From Lachnoclostridium sp. An118 (lineage in GTDB: Bacteria > Bacillota > Clostridia > Lachnospirales > Lachnospiraceae), in assembly GCF_002160985.1 (NCBI RefSeq), contig NZ_NFLQ01000016.1, forward strand, positions 17,034 to 81,033: a stretch of DNA of 64,000 nt, read 5' to 3'. Shown in pieces: positions 51,177 through 59,720 of this stretch. Under the pieces are notes generated by a model. It was not told where the DNA came from. It searched no databases and worked only from the letters and a program-made list of their open reading frames with translations. Every line of letters starts with the position of its first letter. The first letter of the stretch is position 1. Both the position numbers and the translations under genes were made by a program.

Positions 51177-52097
51177 CTATTTTGAGGCGAGGTCTGTGTA
51201 GTCCTGGAAAGCGATGGTCAGATGCCCGTCTTCAATCTGGATGGGCAGGATGCTGTAGCCGGATCCTTTGAGATTTTCAGGCTTCCAGTGATCCAGCATA
51301 AGATAGTGCACACCGTCTTTCTCGAAAATGTAGGTGCTCTGTCCGAAGAAAGTCTGGCGGGCATGCTCGCCCACGCAGGGATTGTCGATCAGTTTCCAGC
51401 CGGACAGGACCGTGGGGGATGTGGCGAAGAGGGCGTTGTTTGGATCCCAGCCTGTACAGCCGGAGGTGATCATGTAGTATACGCCGTCTTTCTCAAAAAG
51501 GGCCGGAGCCTCCCGCTCCTGCTCGACAAAAGCTTTTCCGTACACGCCGTCCACATCCAGATAGTCCTCTGTGAGCCTGGAGATGCGCAGGGTCTTGTTC
51601 CAGTCGGAACTGTGGATCAGGTAGGCCTTCCCGTCCCGGTCGCAGAAGAGAGTCATATCCCGGCAGTCTGAGCGATTGGGGCGGATCCCGCGGACATAGC
51701 GGAAGGGCCCGGTGGGAGTGTCAGAGACGGCGATGCCGGCTCTGGCGTCTGTGTAGTCGGCAGAGTCCAGATGGAACCACATGACAAATTTGCCGGTCTT
51801 TTTATTGTACAGAACTTTGGGGCGCTCCCCCACTCTGTCTTTGTAGAGGTCGTGTCCCGGTTCGCCGGAGGCTTCCAGGGCCAGCCCCTCGTATGTCCAG
51901 TTCATGCAGTCCGGCGAGGAGTAGCAGGAAATGCCGATAAAATCCACCCGGATATCGCCTGAGGGTGCGATGGATGTGGCGCCGTTCTTGTTTTCGCCGT
52001 ACCAGTAGTACATCCCTTCGTGCTCCAGAATCATGCCGCCGTGGGCCTGGATCAGTTCTCCGTCTGTGTCGTACCATGTAGAGCCGTTTTTGTTCAT
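51177..52097 (-). CDS. GH43 family glycosidase, exo-beta-1,3-galactosidase-like (subfamily 24 type)
   Basis: 306 residues from the ATG at 52097 (aaaggag upstream), no signal peptide. The five-bladed propeller starts WYDTDGELIQAHGGMILEHEGMYYWYGENK, and the acid Glu lies in REAPALFEKDGVYYMITSGCTGWDPN. Both are characteristic of the galactan 1,3-beta-galactosidase subgroup. In this locus it could remove beta-1,3-linked galactose from imported oligosaccharides. It is encoded between an exporter and a GH20 enzyme. Confidence 0.8.
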   Translation of the reverse strand: MNKNGSTWYDTDGELIQAHGGMILEHEGMYYWYGENKNGATSIAPSGDIRVDFIGISCYSSPDCMNWTYEGLALEASGEPGHDLYKDRVGERPKVLYNKKTGKFVMWFHLDSADYTDARAGIAVSDTPTGPFRYVRGIRPNRSDCRDMTLFCDRDGKAYLIHSSDWNKTLRISRLTEDYLDVDGVYGKAFVEQEREAPALFEKDGVYYMITSGCTGWDPNNALFATSPTVLSGWKLIDNPCVGEHARQTFFGQSTYIFEKDGVHYLMLDHWKPENLKGSGYSILPIQIEDGHLTIAFQDYTDLASK

Positions 52098-52235
52098 TGC
52101 AGATCTCCTTTGCTTTTTTTGTGTTGAATTCGTATATAAACCATGATAAAACATTAGTCACAGGGCAAGGCCCTTTGCCCCATCATCTTAATATACTTGC
52201 ACTGCAAAAGCAAGTGAAAAGAAAAGGAGAAGACT

Positions 52236-54146
52236 ATGAGAATTAAGATCAGAGGAACCGAGGACCGCACAGGAGGTCTGCAGATACAGCCGATCCGCGA
52301 CATACTGGAGGAGAGAGGACACGAGACGGCAAAAGACGGGATGGAGGGAGATCTCTGCATCCATTTTACAAGAACTGACGAGAAGGGATACAGCGTCGCA
52401 AAGGCGGGGAGAGATGTGTATATTTCCTGGCATACGCGCCCCGAGGCTTTCCGGGCGCTGGGAAAGGCCCTGGAACATGCGGGGAAAGAGAAGTGGAGAG
52501 AGGAGAACAAAGGAACGCAGGGGAACACAGGACTTATGTTTGACTGCTCAAGAAACGGCGTCCTCAAGGTGGAGGCGGTCAAGGAGATGATCCGTCAGGC
52601 GGCTCTCATGGGACTGAACTGGCTGCTCCTCTACACGGAGGACACCTACGAGGTGGAGGGGTATCCCTGCTTCGGCGCCCTCAGGGGCAGGTATACGAAG
52701 GAGGAGATCCGGGAGTGCGATGCCTACGCGGCGCAGTTCGGCATTGAGATGATCCCCTGCATCCAGACACTGGCTCACCTGCGTACAGCCCTGCGTTGGC
52801 CGGCCATGGAAAAATACAGGGACGATGCGGACATCCTGCTGGCTGAGGAGGAGAGGACCTACCGGCTGATCGATGCCATGCTGGCCTCTGTCAAGGATAT
52901 GTACCGATCAAAGAGGATCCACCTGGGCATGGACGAGGCGTTCTACCTGGGCTACGGAAACTACCGGAGGATCCACGGGGAAGTGAAGCAGGGAGAGCTG
53001 ATCCGCAGGCATCTGGACAGGGTGATGGAGATCTGTGAAAAATACGGCCTGGAGCCCATGATCTGGAGCGATATGTTCTTTGTGACGCCGGGAGGCGGAG
53101 ACTATTACAATGTGCCTGCAGACTATGAGTGGTCGGACAGCGAGAAGCCGGACCGGAGAGTCACTCTTGTATACTGGGACTATGAGGGACATGATGAGGA
53201 CAGATACACAAGAATGGCTACGCTCCACAAAAAACTGACAGATCAGGTGTGCTTTGCCGGGGGAGCCTGGATCTGGAACGGGCTTGCGCCCAACTATGCC
53301 CAGGCCATGGACGCCACGAAGAAGGCTTTTCTCGGCCTGGAGGACACGGGCGTGACAGACAGCTTCTGCACCCTCTGGCTGGACAACGGGGCTGAGACGC
53401 CCATGCGGGCCGGGCTTCCTATGGCAGCTTTCTACAGCAGATGTGCCTACGGCGAGTCCACAGATCCGGAGGAGATGGAAAGCTGGTTTAAGATGCTCTG
53501 CGGCGAGTCCTACCAGGATATGCTCCTCTTTGACAGGTTGGACCATATACCGGGAACTGGCGTGTACAATGAGGGATTCGCCAACCCCTCCAAGCAGATC
53601 TTCTATCAGGATCCCCTGACCGGCGTCTTCGACGGGCAGTATGCGGGAACGGGGCTGGATGTGTATTACGCGGAGACGGCAAAGCTGTTGAAAAAGGCAC
53701 AGAAGCGTGCGGGTAAACTGGAAAAAATGTTCCGGTATTACAGACTTCTGGCCAGCATCGACGCCGGGAAGTGCGAGCTGGGAGTGAAGATCCGCAGCGC
53801 CTACCTGTCCGGTGACAGAGACACCCTGGCAAGGATCGCAGACAAGGAGATGCCGGATCTCAGGAAGAAAGTGCAGAAAATGCACACGCTGAGAGAGCAG
53901 ATGTGGCAGGAGGAGTTCAAGCCCAACGGCTATGAGGTGATGGATGTGCGCATGGCCGGCGTGGAGATCAGGCTGAAGTCCGCCCGCAGGCGTATCCTGG
54001 ATTATCTGGACGGAAAGATCCCATCCCTGCCGGAGCTTGAGGAGGAGAGACTCCCTTATTTCACCAATGAAGAGGGAAAAAATGCGTCCGGAAAGTGCAA
54101 TTTGTGGGAAAATATCGTAAGTGCGGCGAACATCTGCGGCGTGTAA
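52236..54146 (+). CDS. GH20-like beta-N-acetylhexosaminidase, cytoplasmic
   Basis: 636 residues, no signal peptide. An N-terminal alpha/beta domain (about 1-95) precedes the barrel: MFDCSRNGVLKVEAVKEMI, IPCIQTLAHL, and HLGMDEAFYLG with the catalytic Asp-Glu pair near 231-232, then MIWSDMFF and WIWNGLAP. A long C-terminal helical region follows. It removes terminal GlcNAc or GalNAc. The last codons and stop coincide with an 18-base sequence that also occurs at 11815-11832. Start has aaaaggag upstream. Confidence 0.85.
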   Translation: MRIKIRGTEDRTGGLQIQPIRDILEERGHETAKDGMEGDLCIHFTRTDEKGYSVAKAGRDVYISWHTRPEAFRALGKALEHAGKEKWREENKGTQGNTGLMFDCSRNGVLKVEAVKEMIRQAALMGLNWLLLYTEDTYEVEGYPCFGALRGRYTKEEIRECDAYAAQFGIEMIPCIQTLAHLRTALRWPAMEKYRDDADILLAEEERTYRLIDAMLASVKDMYRSKRIHLGMDEAFYLGYGNYRRIHGEVKQGELIRRHLDRVMEICEKYGLEPMIWSDMFFVTPGGGDYYNVPADYEWSDSEKPDRRVTLVYWDYEGHDEDRYTRMATLHKKLTDQVCFAGGAWIWNGLAPNYAQAMDATKKAFLGLEDTGVTDSFCTLWLDNGAETPMRAGLPMAAFYSRCAYGESTDPEEMESWFKMLCGESYQDMLLFDRLDHIPGTGVYNEGFANPSKQIFYQDPLTGVFDGQYAGTGLDVYYAETAKLLKKAQKRAGKLEKMFRYYRLLASIDAGKCELGVKIRSAYLSGDRDTLARIADKEMPDLRKKVQKMHTLREQMWQEEFKPNGYEVMDVRMAGVEIRLKSARRRILDYLDGKIPSLPELEEERLPYFTNEEGKNASGKCNLWENIVSAANICGV

Positions 54147-54161
54147 TTGTGTAAAATGTAG
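54144..54161 (+). repeat. 18-base sequence shared with 11815-11832
   Basis: taattgtgtaaaatgtag occurs here across the GH20 stop codon and, identically, inside the MITE-like palindrome at 11815-11832. It may be a mobile-element end. Confidence 0.5.
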
Positions 54162-54167
54162 TGAATG

Positions 54168-54196
54168 TTGACGAAAAACATTTATTTTTGTAAATA
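54168..54196 (+). promoter_or_regulatory. Candidate promoter before the beta-helix/ABC transporter genes
   Basis: TTGACG (54168-54173), 17-bp spacer, TAAATA (54191-54196). A separate TATAAT lies at 54268-54273 without a good -35. Confidence 0.35.
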
Positions 54197-54336
54197 GAAT
54201 GCACAAAAAAAGCAAGAACTATAAAAAAAGGAGCAAAAGAAAGATAGAAACGGCTAAAGGGGATAGCTATAATACAGATATAAGCTGACAGACGGCTTAG
54301 AGGTTCATAGGCAGTAAATTGCGGACAGGAGGAGAC

Positions 54337-55860
54337 ATGGACGGAAGGAAGATTTATTACGTCAGCACCCTGCGGGGGGATGACAACAACGATGGCTTGT
54401 CAGAGGAGACACCTTTTCGGAGCCTGAGAAAAGTAGCCGGACAGAAAAGAGAGCCGGGTGATATGATCCTTCTGGAGCGGGGCTCCGTCTTCCAGGAAGA
54501 GTACCTCCACATATACGAGGGAGGCACCAGGGAGCATCCTGTTGTAGTAGATGCGTATGGACAGGGAGAGATGCCGGTGATAGCGGCAGAGGGAAGCGGC
54601 CTTTGGTATCAGAACTACGGAGCGCCTCTCGACAGCCCGGCCCACGTGTGGAAAGGGTATGTATCATCTGCAGTGCTTCTCTACGATGCGGAGTACATCA
54701 CGGTGCGGAACATTGAGATCACCAACAGCACCCTCCGGGAGGGAGAGGTGTACAACCAGGGAGACCTGATGGACCGGACAGGCGTCAGCATTGTGGCAAA
54801 GGACAGAGGAACCCTTCACGGGATCGAGCTGGATAACCTGTATGTCCACGATGTAGACGGGAATGTATATGACAAGCATCTGAACAACGGCGGCATTTAC
54901 GCCAGTGCCCTGACTCCGGCCGACGAGAGCCGGACGGGAGTTGCCAGATACGACGGCCTTCACATCCACCACTGCCGGGTAGAGCGGTGCAGAAGATGGG
55001 GGATTGCAGCCGGATATACCTACCAGCACGGCAGGTTTACCACACTGGAGTTGCCGGACGAGGTGGTCAGGACATACGGCTCCGTCAATGTGGTCATTGA
55101 GCACAACCGCATCCGGGAGATCGGAGGAGATGCCATCACTCCCATGTACTGCTTCAAACCTCTGGTACAGTACAACGTATCAGAGCATGCGGCCCTTGAC
55201 ATGAACGGGGATGTGTACACAGAGGCAGGAGAGAGGGAGGGCATGGTCGCGGCGGCCATATGGCCCTGGAAATGCAAGACAGCGCTCTTCCAGTACAACG
55301 AAGCGTCACACACACACTTCAACCAGGACGGGGAAGCCTGGGACGCGGACTCGGGGGACGGCACCATCTACCAGTACAACTACAGTCACGACAACGAGGG
55401 CGGATGTGTCATGTTCTGCGAGGGAGAGAGCGTCAACAACATTTTCCGCTATAACATCAGCGTCAATGACGGTACGCAGAGGTCGGGGGTTGTCACTCCG
55501 GTGCGGAACATAGACGCGCACATTCACAACAACATATTCATTATAAAGGAAAGCGTTCCCTTTATCCGGACCAACATGTCCGAGGGAGGGATGCTGGTAG
55601 AGAATAATCTTATTATAAATGCAGGGGATGAGGCCAGGACAGAGGACTGGCATCACCAGACTGAGAAAGCGCAGTACTGCGGAAATCTGTACGGCAACTA
55701 CGCAAACATCCCGGAAGATGACCGGGAGGCAAAGGACGCGCAGAGTGCAGATGTTGAAAAATGGATAAAAGGGGAAGCCGGGCTGGACTTCTATGAAGAG
55801 CATACCGGTGTCCGTCCTTATATCGGGGCCTGCTTTGCCCGAACCAAAAAGCAGAACTAA
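54337..55860 (+). CDS. Right-handed parallel beta-helix protein, probable glycan-active enzyme
   Basis: 507 residues from the ATG at 54337 (aggagga upstream; an earlier TTG is not favoured). It starts KIYYVSTLRGDDNNDGLSEETPFRSL, the usual beginning of pectate-lyase-like beta helices, and shows repeated NN-I/ YNxS turns, with a conserved acidic cluster AWDADSGDGTIYQYN and SHDNEGG near 340-360. No signal peptide. Beta-helix glycosidases in GH136 (lacto-N-biosidase) and GH141, and polysaccharide lyases, share this fold; I cannot assign one. It lies between the GH20 gene and the sugar importer. Confidence 0.75.
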   Translation: MDGRKIYYVSTLRGDDNNDGLSEETPFRSLRKVAGQKREPGDMILLERGSVFQEEYLHIYEGGTREHPVVVDAYGQGEMPVIAAEGSGLWYQNYGAPLDSPAHVWKGYVSSAVLLYDAEYITVRNIEITNSTLREGEVYNQGDLMDRTGVSIVAKDRGTLHGIELDNLYVHDVDGNVYDKHLNNGGIYASALTPADESRTGVARYDGLHIHHCRVERCRRWGIAAGYTYQHGRFTTLELPDEVVRTYGSVNVVIEHNRIREIGGDAITPMYCFKPLVQYNVSEHAALDMNGDVYTEAGEREGMVAAAIWPWKCKTALFQYNEASHTHFNQDGEAWDADSGDGTIYQYNYSHDNEGGCVMFCEGESVNNIFRYNISVNDGTQRSGVVTPVRNIDAHIHNNIFIIKESVPFIRTNMSEGGMLVENNLIINAGDEARTEDWHHQTEKAQYCGNLYGNYANIPEDDREAKDAQSADVEKWIKGEAGLDFYEEHTGVRPYIGACFARTKKQN

Positions 55861-55894
55861 AAACCCTATATTTTAAGGAAGGTGAGGTAACATT

Positions 55895-57157
55895 ATGAAA
55901 AAGAAAATTGTGAGTGTATTACTTACAACAGCCATGGTTGCAACACTGGCAGCAGGATGCGGATCTTCCGACAGCGGAAGCTCTGATTCAGGCTCCAGCG
56001 ACAGCGGCAAGGAGATGACCTACTGGTCCATGTGGAACTCCACAGAGCCCCAGGCAAAAGTCATCCAGGAAGCAGCAGATGCTTACGAGGAGGAGACAGG
56101 CATCCACATCAATATCGAGTGGAAGGGCCGTGATATGAAGACTCTCATCGGTACAGCTCTTGAGGCCGGCGAGGACATCGACCTCTTCGACGACGACTAT
56201 ATGCGTACTATAAGAAACACACAGGAGTATCTGACAGACCTTTCCACACTGGAGGGAGAGGAAGAGTTTGAGAGCCATGTAATGCCTGTTATCCTTGACA
56301 AGGCTAAATCATGGGGAGATGGAAAGCTCTACGCAGTACCTTATCAGGTATACACAACAGGTGTATGGTATGACAAGGCTATGTTCGAGGAAGCTGGCGT
56401 GACAGATGTTCCGACAACATGGGATGAGTTCCTGGATGTATGCCAGAAGGTTAAAGATGCAGGCTACAACCCGATCACATGTAACTCCGACTCTGCAACA
56501 CTGATCTATGGCTTCCAGCTGGCAAGATACATCGGACAGGACGCAGTTCTTGAGTGCTTCAACAACGGCGCATGGACAACTGTTCCGGAGGCTAAGAAGG
56601 CTGCAGAGGATATCGCTACATTAGTAGAAAAAGGATTCTTCTCACCCAACGCTCCGGCACAGTATCCGGATGGACAGAACGAGATCGGCTTCGGCGAGAG
56701 CTGCATGGTCCTGAACGCATCCTGGATCCCGAACGAGATCCTTCAGAACACAGGTACAGAGGTAGACTTTGGCTTCTTCCCGTGGCCGTCAGTTGAGGGC
56801 GGTGTAGACGGAGCCGAGGCATCCATGGTTGGTGCACAGGGCTTTGGTATCGTTAAAGAGAGCGATATGCAGCAGGAAGCTTTTGACTTCGCAACAATGA
56901 TCGCTACAGGCGACTATGACCTTGAGATGGCTTCTTCCGTAAACTCTATCCCTGCTGATACAGAGAACACAGAGTGGCCGGATGCAATCTCCGCGGCAGA
57001 GCCTTACTTCAAGGAAATGACAAAGGCTTACGACTGGGCAGTTGGTCTTGAGTCAAACGCTGACTTTACACCTGTTATTACTGAGAACGTAGTAAAACTG
57101 ATCCAGGGCAACACCACTCCGGATGATTTCGTTCAGGCATTGGCTGATGCTCAATAA
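55895..57157 (+). CDS. Sugar ABC transporter substrate-binding lipoprotein
   Basis: 420 residues. Lipobox LAAGC with Cys at 22, then a Ser/Gly/Asp linker, then a family 1 extracellular solute-binding fold (EMTYWSMWNSTEPQ, VPYQVYTTGVWYDKAMFEEAG, PTTWDEFLDVCQKVKDAGYNP). It would capture an oligosaccharide outside the cell and deliver it to the two permeases that follow. Codon use is more restricted than in neighbours, in keeping with high expression. Confidence 0.92.
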   Translation: MKKKIVSVLLTTAMVATLAAGCGSSDSGSSDSGSSDSGKEMTYWSMWNSTEPQAKVIQEAADAYEEETGIHINIEWKGRDMKTLIGTALEAGEDIDLFDDDYMRTIRNTQEYLTDLSTLEGEEEFESHVMPVILDKAKSWGDGKLYAVPYQVYTTGVWYDKAMFEEAGVTDVPTTWDEFLDVCQKVKDAGYNPITCNSDSATLIYGFQLARYIGQDAVLECFNNGAWTTVPEAKKAAEDIATLVEKGFFSPNAPAQYPDGQNEIGFGESCMVLNASWIPNEILQNTGTEVDFGFFPWPSVEGGVDGAEASMVGAQGFGIVKESDMQQEAFDFATMIATGDYDLEMASSVNSIPADTENTEWPDAISAAEPYFKEMTKAYDWAVGLESNADFTPVITENVVKLIQGNTTPDDFVQALADAQ

Positions 57158-57172
57158 TCAATCTGGGAGTAC

Positions 57173-57214
57173 AACGGTATGGCAGGCAGAGGCTGGCTGC
57201 CATACCGTTTTTTG
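57173..57214 (+). terminator. Intercistronic hairpin after the binding-protein gene
   Basis: 13-bp stem aacggtatggcag (57173-57185) / 57197-57209 with a T-run. It lies inside the transporter operon and probably acts as a partial terminator that keeps binding protein in excess. Confidence 0.7.
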
Positions 57215-57253
57215 ATACTATAGACAATATCTGAGAGAAAGGGGGACATCTTC

Positions 57254-58159
57254 TTGAAACAGAATAAGAAAATGATCGTCTGCTTTCTGACTCCGGCGCT
57301 GCTCTTCTTCCTCGTCATGTTCCTGTACCCTATCATCCGTACAGTCATCATGAGCTTCTTTAATGTGGAAGGCGTCAGCGACCCGATGAGCGAGTGGACC
57401 TTTAACGGTCTGGGAAATTATGAGAAGCTGTTGGGGACAAAGCTTTTCCAGACATCCATGGTCAACATGATCAAGATTTACGTCATTGGCGGCATCGCTG
57501 TCATGGTCATCGCACTTCTCTTCGCTGTCATCCTGACAAGCGGTGTGCGGGCGAAAGCATTCTGGCGTGCGGTCATCTATGTACCCAACATTATCAACGC
57601 GGTTGCTATCTCCACTATGTGGATTCAGTACGTGTTCAACAAACGATTCGGTCTTCTTCACAGCTTCTTTGAGGCTCTGGGACTGGAAGAACTGGCAAAG
57701 ATCGACTACATGAACGGATCGTGGAAGTTCTGGTCGTTGCTGATTGCCTTCTGCTTCGGCTCGGTGGGCTATTTCATGCTGATATTCATCAGTGGTATTG
57801 AGAGGATCCCGGCGGACTACTACGAGGCTGCCACTATCGACGGAGCGAACAAGCTGAAACAGTTCGGCTTCATCACTATGCCGCTGATCAAGGGCGTGTT
57901 CAAGACATGTATGACATTCTGGACCATCAGCATTGTCGGCTTCTTCGTGTGGTCACAGATGTGGGCATCACCGATGCCGTCCGACAACGCAACGATCACT
58001 CCGGTTGTGTACATGTACAACGCTGTGTTCGGCACAACAGGAAGTACAGCCCGTGATGCCGGCGTGGGCGCTGCGGTAGGTATCCTGATGGCGCTGATCG
58101 TGCTTGTCGTATTCGGACTTGTCAACGTGCTTGTCAAAGACGACGACCTGGAATTCTAA
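57254..58159 (+). CDS. Sugar ABC transporter permease (MalF type)
   Basis: 301 residues, six membrane helices. The EAA loop is YYEAATIDGANKLKQFGFITMPLI, the site for ATPase contact. gagaaagggggac precedes the start. It follows the binding protein; the second permease starts 18 bp later. Confidence 0.92.
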   Translation: MKQNKKMIVCFLTPALLFFLVMFLYPIIRTVIMSFFNVEGVSDPMSEWTFNGLGNYEKLLGTKLFQTSMVNMIKIYVIGGIAVMVIALLFAVILTSGVRAKAFWRAVIYVPNIINAVAISTMWIQYVFNKRFGLLHSFFEALGLEELAKIDYMNGSWKFWSLLIAFCFGSVGYFMLIFISGIERIPADYYEAATIDGANKLKQFGFITMPLIKGVFKTCMTFWTISIVGFFVWSQMWASPMPSDNATITPVVYMYNAVFGTTGSTARDAGVGAAVGILMALIVLVVFGLVNVLVKDDDLEF

Positions 58160-58177
58160 GAGAGGAGGATGGCTTTT

Positions 58178-59062
58178 ATGTTTGGAAAAAAGAAAGAAAA
58201 AGAAAAAAAGGTCAGAGAGCCGTTTAATCCTCGCAAAGAAGTGAAACTGATTCCCGGTTATCTTATTGTAGGCATCTGGGTGTTCTTCACGATCTTCCTT
58301 CTGGTGTGGATCCTGGCAGCCAGCTTTTCCACAGCTCCGGAGATCATGCAGGGCAAAGTCTTCAAGTTTGAGAGCGGCTTTCATTTTGAAAACTATATCA
58401 ATGCATGGAATGCAAACAGTATTTCCACGTTCTTCATGAACTCACTGCTGTATGCTGTTGCAACCATGGTAGGCGCGGTTATTATCAGTGCGCCGGCAGC
58501 CTATGTACTTTCAAGATTCACATTCCTCGGAAATAAGCCGATCCGGTCCGGTTTCCTCATTGCCATGAGTATCCCGAACATCATGATCGTACTTCCGCTG
58601 ATGTCCATCTCCATTCAGCTTGGCATCAACGGCTCCAGAGGACTGCTTATCTTCCTGTACATAGGAATGCAGATCCCGTACACGACCACATTCCTGATGA
58701 CCTTCTTCCAGAACCTGTCCAGGACATACGAGGAGGCGGCAGCCATCGACGGATGTACGCCCATGATGACATTCTGGAGGATCATGTTCCCGCTGGCTCA
58801 GCCGGGTATTGTTACGGTCAGCATTTTCATCTTCATGAATATCTGGAATGAGTACTTTATCTCACTGATCTTTGCATCGTCCTCGGATATCATGCCTGTA
58901 GGACCCGGACTTAAGAGTGTACTTTCGTCCATGCAGTACACAGGAGACTGGGGCGGCCTGTTCGCAGCCGTTGTCATCGTCTTCCTGCCCACGCTGCTGC
59001 TGTATGTCTTCCTGTCAGAGAAGATCATCTCCGGTGTTACCGGCGGCGGTATCAAAGGTTAA
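58178..59062 (+). CDS. Sugar ABC transporter permease (MalG type)
   Basis: 294 residues, six membrane helices after a strongly basic N-terminus (KKKEKEKK). The EAA loop is YEEAAAIDGCTPMMTFWRIMFPLA. The ATG at 58178 is used because aggagg (58163-58168) abuts the earlier ATG at 58169 and sits nine bases from this one. No ATPase gene follows, so a shared MsmK-type ATPase encoded elsewhere is presumed. A terminator follows. Confidence 0.92.
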   Translation: MFGKKKEKEKKVREPFNPRKEVKLIPGYLIVGIWVFFTIFLLVWILAASFSTAPEIMQGKVFKFESGFHFENYINAWNANSISTFFMNSLLYAVATMVGAVIISAPAAYVLSRFTFLGNKPIRSGFLIAMSIPNIMIVLPLMSISIQLGINGSRGLLIFLYIGMQIPYTTTFLMTFFQNLSRTYEEAAAIDGCTPMMTFWRIMFPLAQPGIVTVSIFIFMNIWNEYFISLIFASSSDIMPVGPGLKSVLSSMQYTGDWGGLFAAVVIVFLPTLLLYVFLSEKIISGVTGGGIKG

Positions 59063-59097
59063 GAGTGTATCCGGCCTGAGGCCAGATAAAAAAACAG

Positions 59098-59138
59098 GAG
59101 CGCTGCCTCGTTATCGTTATCCGATAGGGGGGCAGCGC
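59098..59138 (+). terminator. Terminator after the transporter operon
   Basis: Stem gcgctgcc (59100-59107) / ggcagcgc (59121-59128) followed by ctcttttttt. Confidence 0.75.
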
Positions 59139-59173
59139 CTCTTTTTTTCTCAACACTTTAGAAAGGAGACATT

Positions 59174-59700
59174 ATGCAAAAACAAGTAACAGCGGCTGGC
59201 CGGCCAATGTCCTGACCATGCATCCAGACGGGGAGAGTGTGAGGAGAGCTCTTGAAGAGGGGCCCTATGGCCGCTGTGTTTACTACTGTGACAATAATGT
59301 TGTGGACCATCAGGTGGTAAACATGAATATGACGGACGGATCGACCGTCAGCTTTACAATGTGCGGATTTACGGCAGACTGCTCCAGATATGCAAAGCTT
59401 ATGGGCACAAAAGGGCAGATCATTGCCGACATGGGGGCTAACACAATAGAAGTGACTCCGTTTGGGAAGGACGCGGAGCTGATCGATGTCTCCAGGATGG
59501 CAGAGGACTTCTCAGGACATGGAGGAGGAGACAGGGGCCTGGTGAGCGCGTTCCTGGATCTTGTCACCGGCGAGCAGTCAGAGGATGACACGATTTCTTC
59601 TGTAGAGCGCTCTCTGGAGAGCCACTACATTGCGCTGGCGGCGGAGGAGTCCAGACGGAACGGGGGCGCTGTGATCCGGATGGAGCAGGTGCGGAAATAA
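59174..59700 (+). pseudogene. Gfo/Idh/MocA-family oxidoreductase, internal deletion
   Basis: A good site (aaaggagacatt) and an ATG at 59174 begin MQKQVTA, the typical N-terminus of this family, but the frame then closes at TGA within 14 codons. In another frame the C-terminal domain continues from SGWPANVLT through LEEGPYGRCVYYCDNNVVDHQVVNM and SFTMCGFT to 59700. The Rossmann NAD-binding part and most of the protein (roughly 230 residues against a usual ~400) are missing, so first codons and last third were joined out of frame near 59193. The remaining ORF (59218-59700, 160 residues) could still be translated but cannot bind NAD. Confidence 0.8.
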
Positions 59701-59720
59701 AAAACAGAAAAGTCTGTTTT
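59701..59720. terminator. Short bidirectional terminator
   Basis: aaaacaga (59701-59708) / tctgtttt (59713-59720), flanked by A- and T-rich tracts, between the pseudogene and the convergent sulfatase. Confidence 0.55.
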
